From Clostridium gelidum (lineage in GTDB: Bacteria > Bacillota > Clostridia > Clostridiales > Clostridiaceae), in assembly GCF_019977655.1 (NCBI RefSeq), contig NZ_AP024849.1:1125001-1189000 (forward strand): a DNA stretch of 64,000 nt. The letters are read 5' to 3'. The translations under genes and the position numbers were made by a program. A model generated the notes under the pieces. The model had not been told where the DNA came from. It worked only from the letters and a program-made list of their open reading frames with translations, and made no database searches. This document shows, piece after piece, positions 59,020 to 64,000 of this stretch (position 1 is its first letter; every line of letters starts with the position of its first letter).

Positions 59020-60381
59020 ATGGAAAATAGTATAGGAATTGAAGAGAAAATGTTAAAAATCCTTAGTCGCAAGGCACAGGAAAATAATAAAATTAATATT
59101 GAATTATTTACTAAATACCAGGTCAAAAGGGGACTTAGAGATATTGATGGGAGAGGCGTGCTTGTTGGTCTTACAGAAATTGGAGATGTACGTTCTTATA
59201 TAGTTGAGGAAAATGAAATGGTTCCGATACCTGGGAAATTATTTTATAGGGGGTTTAATATTTCTGATATTGTTAATGGATTTCTGAAAAAGGATTCTTT
59301 TGGATTTGAAGAGACATGTTACTTGCTTTTATTTGGTAATCTTCCTACAAAACAGGAATTGAAGGAATTTGAAGAACTCTTGTCGGTATATAGGAATTTA
59401 CCAGAAGGTTTTGTGCGTGATATGATATTAAAGATGCCTAGTAAAGATATTATGAATTCAATGGCACGAAGTGTATTGGCATTTTATAGTTTAGATGAGT
59501 TAGCAGATGATACTTCTGTAGAAAATGTATTGAGACAATGCTTAATACTAATAGCATGTTTCCCATTGATGGCAGTTTATGGTTATCAAGCTTGTACTCA
59601 TTACCATGACAATAAAAGTTTGTTTATACACAGTCCACTACCTGAGTTAAGCACTGCTGAAAATATTCTTTATATGCTTAGACCAGACAACAAATATACA
59701 AAACTTGAAGCAACCCTTCTTGATCTTGCCCTTGTTCTTCATGCAGAGCATGGTGGAGGAAATAATTCAACCTTCGTTACACATGTTGTTACATCATCGG
59801 GTTCAGACACATATTCAGTTATGGCTGCAGCTCTTGGCTCGTTAAAAGGCCCAAGACATGGTGGTGCAAATATCAAAGTTGTACAGATGTTTGAAGATAT
59901 AAAAGAAAATATCAAGGACTGGACGGACGATAAAGAGGTTGAAGAATATCTTATGAAAATACTAAATAAGGAAGCCTTCGATGGTTCAGGATTGATTTAT
60001 GGTATAGGTCATGCAGTGTATTCAATATCAGATCCAAGAGCCGTTATTTTCAAAAAACATGTTGAAAAGCTTGCAAAGGAAAAGGGATTTGAGAATGAAT
60101 ATAATTTGTATGCAAAAGTTGAAAAATTGGCACCTGAGGTAGTTGGCAAAGTACGTAAAATATATAAGGGTATAAGTGCAAATGTGGATTTCTACTCAGC
60201 TTTTGTATATAGAATGCTTGATATACCTCAAGAATTATTTACTCCTATTTTTGCCATGTCAAGAATATCAGGCTGGAGTGCTCACCGCATTGAAGAAATT
60301 GTGAATGCGGGTAAAATAATTAGACCTGCATACAAAAATATTATTAAAAGAAAAGAATACATTGATATAGACGAAAGATGA
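59020..60381 (+). CDS. Citrate synthase (citrate/2-methylcitrate synthase family)
   Basis: A 453-residue citrate-synthase-fold enzyme condensing oxaloacetate with acetyl-CoA. The catalytic histidines lie in VLHAEHGGGNNSTF (about 246) and YGIGHAVYSISDPRA (about 330), and GSLKGPRHGGANI precedes the second. It carries an unusually long N-terminal region (about 45 residues before RDIDGRGVLVGLTEIG), as in the clostridial clade. In anaerobes with an incomplete TCA cycle it supplies citrate for glutamate synthesis. No aconitase or isocitrate dehydrogenase adjoins it. GGGGGGC precedes the start, and a terminator follows. Confidence 0.92.
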   Translation: MENSIGIEEKMLKILSRKAQENNKINIELFTKYQVKRGLRDIDGRGVLVGLTEIGDVRSYIVEENEMVPIPGKLFYRGFNISDIVNGFLKKDSFGFEETCYLLLFGNLPTKQELKEFEELLSVYRNLPEGFVRDMILKMPSKDIMNSMARSVLAFYSLDELADDTSVENVLRQCLILIACFPLMAVYGYQACTHYHDNKSLFIHSPLPELSTAENILYMLRPDNKYTKLEATLLDLALVLHAEHGGGNNSTFVTHVVTSSGSDTYSVMAAALGSLKGPRHGGANIKVVQMFEDIKENIKDWTDDKEVEEYLMKILNKEAFDGSGLIYGIGHAVYSISDPRAVIFKKHVEKLAKEKGFENEYNLYAKVEKLAPEVVGKVRKIYKGISANVDFYSAFVYRMLDIPQELFTPIFAMSRISGWSAHRIEEIVNAGKIIRPAYKNIIKRKEYIDIDER

Positions 60382-60412
60382 TGGTTTCTTAATCTATGAA
60401 AATCAATTATAC

Positions 60413-60445
60413 AAGTGAGTTTATTATATAGACTCACTTTTTTTG
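60413..60445 (+). terminator. Terminator of citrate synthase
   Basis: AAGTGAGT (60413-60420) pairs with ACTCACTT (60432-60439), followed by TTTTTG. The remaining 60446-60718 sequence is AT-rich without assigned features. Confidence 0.85.
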
Positions 60446-60718
60446 ATGTATAGACAAGAATTTTGTTAATATTAAAAGGATGAATTATTACAATTTAATT
60501 AATTTATTAAAAATAATAATATTACTATTAAAGATGATTTTTTTCCGCAAGAAGTTGTAATTAATTCTATTATTACGAGAAATATGTTAAAATTAAGTAT
60601 AAGTTGTTTATATTATGTATATTTGATGTAAATACAAGTTAAAAAAATGAGTAATGATAGAAAAAATATAAAATATTAGAAATTATATATTTTTAAAGAA
60701 GAAAGGCGGGAAATACAA

Positions 60719-62440
60719 ATGAATATATTTAAAAACATAAGGGTAAGGACCAAGTTGATTGCAGCGTTTTTAATTGTAGCACTTTTTATTGGTATTGTAG
60801 GAGGAGTAGGAATTATATCACTTAAAAATGTAGGCGAAAATGCAAAAAAAATGTATAGTCAGAATCTTGAAAATGTCTATATGTTAACAGACATGAAAGG
60901 AAATTTAAATGAAATAAAAAGTAATATATCAGAACTATTAAATATGAAAGATGAAAAAGATACTGATGTAAAAGATAAATTAGAAAAAAATATAAAAGAA
61001 AATAAAGATGAAGATGATGAGTACGTGGCTCAACTCAAAAATTTACTTAATGATGCTGATGAAAAAAAGGTATTTGAACAATTTAATAGTGATTTAATTA
61101 AGTATAGAGAGTTAAGAGAAAATGTTCTTAAGCTTATAGATGCAAATAATTATGCTGATGCAACAGAGCAATATAAGGGGATTCCTAAAGTTACTGATGC
61201 ATTGTTTAGCAATTTAGACAAATTAATAGAATCAAATTTAAAAGAATCTAGTATAGCAAATGATAATATCGTTTCAATATATGCAACAGGAACTACGATT
61301 ATGACTACATTAAGCATTGTTGGTCTTATATTGGCAGTTATAATAGGATTAGTGTTAGCAAAGGATATAAGTAAACCTCTTAAACTAATAAAACTATTTG
61401 GTGAAAAACTTGCTAATTATGATTTGTCTTTTGATTTTAAAATTACAAGAGGAGATGAATTTGGACAAACAGGAGCAGCGTTATTTAAAGCACAAGATAA
61501 TATTAAAGAGCTTATTAAAACAATTATTGAGAATTCTCAAAATATGAGTGCTTCTTCTGAGGAACTTTCAGCAACTGTAGAAGAGTTATCATCAAAGGCT
61601 TTAAGTGTAGATGAAGCTGTAAATAATATTTCGAGTAGTATGCAGGAAGCTAGTGCAGGAGCAGAGGAAATGAGTGCATCTATTCAAGAAGTTGATTCAA
61701 GTATTAATATACTTTCACAAAAGGCTATGGATGGAAGTGGCAATGCAAATGATGCGAAAGAGAGAGCTACAGAAGTTAAGCGTAATAGTCAAGAAGCAAT
61801 GGAAAAAGCTAAAGAAATATCTGTTGAAAAACAAAAAAAGATGAAAAAGGTTATTGAAGACGGTAAAATAGTAGATAATATTAAGGTTATGGCAGACACC
61901 ATAGCAAGCATATCTGAACAAACTAATTTACTTGCACTTAATGCGGCTATAGAAGCAGCAAGAGCTGGAGAACAAGGAAAAGGTTTTGCAGTTGTAGCAG
62001 AAGAGGTTAGAGCTTTAGCAGAACAGTCATCAGAGGCGGTAAAAAGCATCCAAGAAACTATAACAGAAGTGCAAGGAGCATTTAAAAACAGTATTGATAC
62101 TGGAAGTGATATATTAGAATTTATTAATAAAGACGTAAATTCACAATTTGAAGCGTACGAAAAAACAGGTAATCAATATTATGATGATTCTGATTTTGTA
62201 AGTAAAATGTCTGAAGAGATAGCAGCTATGTCAGAGGAAGTTACTGCAACAGTAGGGCAAGTAAGTGAAGCAGTACAAAATATGGCAGGAGCAGCACAGA
62301 AATCTAGTGAACAAGCAGAAACGATAAAGGAAAGTATGAATGAAACTACACAAGGATTAGAGCAGGTGGCATTAACAGCTCAAAATCAAGCAGAGCTTGC
62401 TCAAAAGCTTACTGAAATAGTTCAAAAGTTTAAGATTTAA
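60719..62440 (+). CDS. Methyl-accepting chemotaxis protein with 4HB sensor
   Basis: A 573-residue chemoreceptor. Two membrane helices (about 12-32 and 192-212) bracket a four-helix-bundle extracellular sensor that is unusually charged (MKDEKDTDVKDKLEKNIKEN). A HAMP domain and the signalling domain follow, with the intact tip ISEQTNLLALNAAIEAARAG. The extracellular ligand is unknown. GAAGAAAGGCGGG precedes the start. It is not linked to the aldarate genes and ends near a GC-rich hairpin. The asparagine- and glutamine-rich C-terminal helix is typical for clostridial receptors. Confidence 0.9.
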   Translation: MNIFKNIRVRTKLIAAFLIVALFIGIVGGVGIISLKNVGENAKKMYSQNLENVYMLTDMKGNLNEIKSNISELLNMKDEKDTDVKDKLEKNIKENKDEDDEYVAQLKNLLNDADEKKVFEQFNSDLIKYRELRENVLKLIDANNYADATEQYKGIPKVTDALFSNLDKLIESNLKESSIANDNIVSIYATGTTIMTTLSIVGLILAVIIGLVLAKDISKPLKLIKLFGEKLANYDLSFDFKITRGDEFGQTGAALFKAQDNIKELIKTIIENSQNMSASSEELSATVEELSSKALSVDEAVNNISSSMQEASAGAEEMSASIQEVDSSINILSQKAMDGSGNANDAKERATEVKRNSQEAMEKAKEISVEKQKKMKKVIEDGKIVDNIKVMADTIASISEQTNLLALNAAIEAARAGEQGKGFAVVAEEVRALAEQSSEAVKSIQETITEVQGAFKNSIDTGSDILEFINKDVNSQFEAYEKTGNQYYDDSDFVSKMSEEIAAMSEEVTATVGQVSEAVQNMAGAAQKSSEQAETIKESMNETTQGLEQVALTAQNQAELAQKLTEIVQKFKI

Positions 62441-62492
62441 TGTTTTAATTAACCTTATAGTGGGTAATTCGATTTTATGCTATTGATAAGAA

Positions 62493-62521
62493 ATAAGGGG
62501 CTGTCACAGACAGCCCCTTAT
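62493..62521 (+). terminator. GC-rich hairpin after the chemoreceptor gene
   Basis: Perfect 13-bp arms ATAAGGGGCTGTC (62493-62505) and GACAGCCCCTTAT (62509-62521) with an ACA loop. It is one of the most GC-rich stems in the window, but only TGAGTTTTAG follows. Confidence 0.7.
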
Positions 62522-62592
62522 GAGTTTTAGTGATTATTAGACAATGGAAGTTTTGTTATAACTGAAAATGGATTGATTCGTTTATAAATAGT

Positions 62593-62640
62593 AAAAAGAT
62601 GCATGCAAAGATATTTTTTCTTATGTATGCATCTTTTTAT
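62593..62640 (+). terminator. Second terminator, AAAAAGATGCAT stem
   Basis: 15-bp arms (62593-62607 and 62624-62638, one G-U) with a 3' TTTTT. About 70 bp downstream of the first hairpin, it may end transcripts that read through, or an antisense one. Confidence 0.7.
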
Positions 62641-62870
62641 ATTAATTTAATAAAACAATAATTGTACTTATTTAAGATCAAAAGTTTAAAAATTATTTAT
62701 ATGAGAATATATTATACGAGTTAAAGTAAATGATTTCAATAAAAAATAAGCAATGTTAACAAATTATTAATATTTTAAAACGATATCTGGTATTTTTTGG
62801 GTTTGAGTTTTGATTTAAAATGATTTAGTATAAAGGTGTAAAGAAATTAAATATGAAACTTAAGGAGAAT

Positions 62871-63077
62871 ATGATTTTTATGAAAGAATTTTTTAAAGAA
62901 CTATTTAGTTCAAATAATATGAAAAAGGCCGTGATAAGCATGCTATTAAGCAATGGAAATTTAACAGTACGTGAATATCAAAGATTAAGTAATGATATTA
63001 GAGCAATTGAGAATTATGATAAGAATAAAGTAAAAGCACAAGTTAAAAATAAAGTAGAAATAAAAAAAGCTTCATAA
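62871..63077 (+). CDS. Small protein of unknown function (about 65-68 residues)
   Basis: A short, highly charged reading frame, MKEFFKELFSSNNMKKAVIS... with a C-terminal KAQVKNKVEIKKAS. It is lysine-rich, without a signal peptide or membrane segment. AAGGAG lies at 62862-62867, close to the ATG at 62871 and 12 nt before the ATG at 62880; either could be used. A frame from 62853 would contain the ribosome site. A long perfect terminator overlaps its stop codon, which supports genuine expression. I do not recognise the family. Confidence 0.6.
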   Translation: MIFMKEFFKELFSSNNMKKAVISMLLSNGNLTVREYQRLSNDIRAIENYDKNKVKAQVKNKVEIKKAS

Positions 63078-63108
63078 GCTTGCAATTAAAGCTTATGAAG
63101 CTTTTTTT
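63062..63108 (+). terminator. 20-bp stem terminator of the small-protein gene
   Basis: Perfect arms (63062-63081 and 63089-63108) with a 7-nt loop and a TTTTTTT run in the 3' arm; the 5' arm covers the last codons and the stop. The AAAAAAA run in the 5' arm makes it bidirectional. Confidence 0.92.
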
Positions 63109-63945
63109 ATTTGTATTAAATCTATTGAAAATATAAATTATTAATTTTTGAATAACTGTTACGTCTACCGCAAGTGTAAAATATTTTTTTGCATAGAAAT
63201 ATTTTATCATAAATCTCAGATTCATAGAGTTTGAGATTAATTTTTTTGCACAAAAATTAACTGTGCACTAATTATTTTAGTGAGACAACCACTTTTTTGT
63301 TAAGATGAAAGAATATGTGAGTTGCTTCATAATTAAGTAATAAAACATAATGTAAGTAAACGTTATAAACAGAATGATATAGGTTAAATTAATATACTAT
63401 TAAGATTGTAAGTTTTAGGTTTGACAATAATGTCGAGACAGCAAATTTTTAAAATAAAGATATTTTATAGATAAGTATGAAAACTTTTCTGAAATTATAC
63501 TTGAAAAAACAAAGAAAAAAGAGTGAAAAAATATGTAAAAATAGAAAAAAACAAAACTTTTTCTGAAAATATATTGCCAAACTTATGAAAACGATATATA
63601 CTTAGTTTATACAATACAGAAAAAACAGCTGTTAAAGAAGCTATTATCTCTGATCAAGATATAGCATTGTATGTTTATACGATAAAAATATAATTTTGAA
63701 GGGAGTTTTATAGTAGAATTAATAAAAAAATATAAATAAAATATATTATGTGGAAAATGAATGTTTTTATATTTTAATATAAATTGAGGTGAGATAAAGA
63801 TACTTGTAAATACTCATTCAATATGATAGTTATGAAAACGTATAAACGTATATAATATATAAATTTTAACTATGGGAATTGATTAGACTTAAGATAAGTG
63901 TAGAGTGATGCACATAAAATATAAATAGAAACAAGGAGGATCTTT
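63109..63945 (+). other. Long AT-rich non-coding stretch before the last gene
   Basis: About 840 bp without a convincing reading frame. It contains a terminator-like hairpin AATCTCA/TGAGATT with TTTTTTT (63212-63247). It also has two related motifs AAACTTTTCTGAAATTATA and AAACTTTTTCTGAAAATATA about 70 bp apart, and two ATGAAAACG motifs (63586 and 63833) that resemble cre sites. AAGGAGGA sits at 63933-63940. It probably holds the promoter and operators of the partial gene. Confidence 0.55.
63586..63846 (+). promoter_or_regulatory. Two cre-like sites upstream of the partial gene
   Basis: TGAAAACGATATAT (63586-63599) and TGAAAACGTATAAA (63833-63846) each match the cre consensus TGWAANCGNTNWCA except at two positions. 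The second lies just upstream of a TATAAT (63851-63856). Low-information match. Confidence 0.35.
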
Positions 63946-64000
63946 ATGTCAGATTTAGTGAAAAATAGTGATAATAATGAAAAGAAAGTAAATAGTAATG
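63946..64000 (+). CDS. Start of a gene running off the right edge (18 codons)
   Basis: The ATG at 63946 follows a perfect AAGGAGGA by 5 nt and opens a frame MSDLVKNSDNNEKKVNS to the window end. The N-terminus is polar and asparagine/lysine-rich with no signal peptide. It is preceded by about 840 bp without genes, so the gene likely has elaborate regulation. Too short to identify. Confidence 0.75.
   Translation, partial: MSDLVKNSDNNEKKVNSN

Noticed and set aside
62493..62640. Insertion-sequence remnant between two hairpins
   Set aside because: The GGGGCTGTC hairpin resembles terminators found next to some IS elements, but I see no transposase fragment or terminal inverted repeats around it.
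63043..63225. 60-codon minus-strand frame near the small-protein gene
   Set aside because: Composition of Phe/Lys/Ile from AT-rich DNA, overlaps the terminator and lacks a ribosome site.

Overview
The window is a contiguous piece of a very AT-rich chromosome with clostridial gene content: TTG and ATG starts behind strong AGGAGG sites, a class III fructose-1,6-bisphosphatase, a DUF421/DUF4363 pair, a ThrRS-like nucleoside kinase, clostridial chemoreceptors and a single argGH/argCJBDF set. The divergent crr/nagE phosphotransferase locus with a BglG-type antiterminator matches, from memory, the layout of a GlcNAc/glucose PTS described in Clostridium beijerinckii, so a solventogenic Clostridium of that group is the best guess. 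No rRNA, tRNA, CRISPR array, prophage or intact insertion sequence is visible.

Region 1 (1-23.7 kb) is an aldarate (galactarate/glucarate) and hydroxy-dicarboxylate catabolic island. It holds galactarate dehydratase (garD), two carboxylate transporters (AEC and SLC13 types), a dCache chemoreceptor, a LarA-like racemase homologue, a PrpR-type sigma-54 activator, a GudP-type permease, a block of four hydrolase-like genes (HSL esterase, two metallo-beta-lactamase-fold proteins, DUF3237), glycerate kinase, a DapA-family lyase, tartronate semialdehyde reductase and glucarate dehydratase. Three redox enzymes follow. The expected route is aldarate -> 5-keto-4-deoxyglucarate -> pyruvate + tartronate semialdehyde -> glycerate -> 2-phosphoglycerate. 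A clear sigma-54 promoter with two upstream CAACGTTT repeats 30 bp apart precedes the permease operon.

Region 2 (23.7-37.2 kb) is mostly housekeeping: a lipoprotein, RecQ, a GH43 glycosidase, an HD-GYP protein, a PHP phosphoesterase, a choline-binding/CAP surface protein with an in-frame stop near its C-terminus, FBPase and a CYTH protein. It ends with a BusR-like (GntR + RCK_C) regulator directly upstream of a polar amino acid ABC operon. The promoter of that operon carries two tandem copies of a 28-bp palindrome.

Region 3 (37.2-45.6 kb) is sugar uptake. It contains a BglG-family antiterminator, EIIA and the EIICB permease, with the two divergent transcripts each starting with a candidate antiterminator (RAT) hairpin overlapping a terminator. 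It also has cutC, a nucleoid-associated protein gene (with two decayed partial copies nearby), and a 6-phospho-beta-glucosidase with an RpiR regulator.

Region 4 (45.6-54.5 kb) is arginine biosynthesis on the minus strand: argGH, with four tandem ARG-box-like sites upstream, and argCJBDF, whose intergenic gaps carry a family of AT-rich repeats. Region 5 (54.5-64 kb) contains DUF421/DUF4363, a nucleoside kinase, a phage-replisome-organizer-like protein, citrate synthase, a 4HB chemoreceptor, a small protein, a long non-coding AT-rich stretch, and the first 18 codons of a gene that runs off the right edge.
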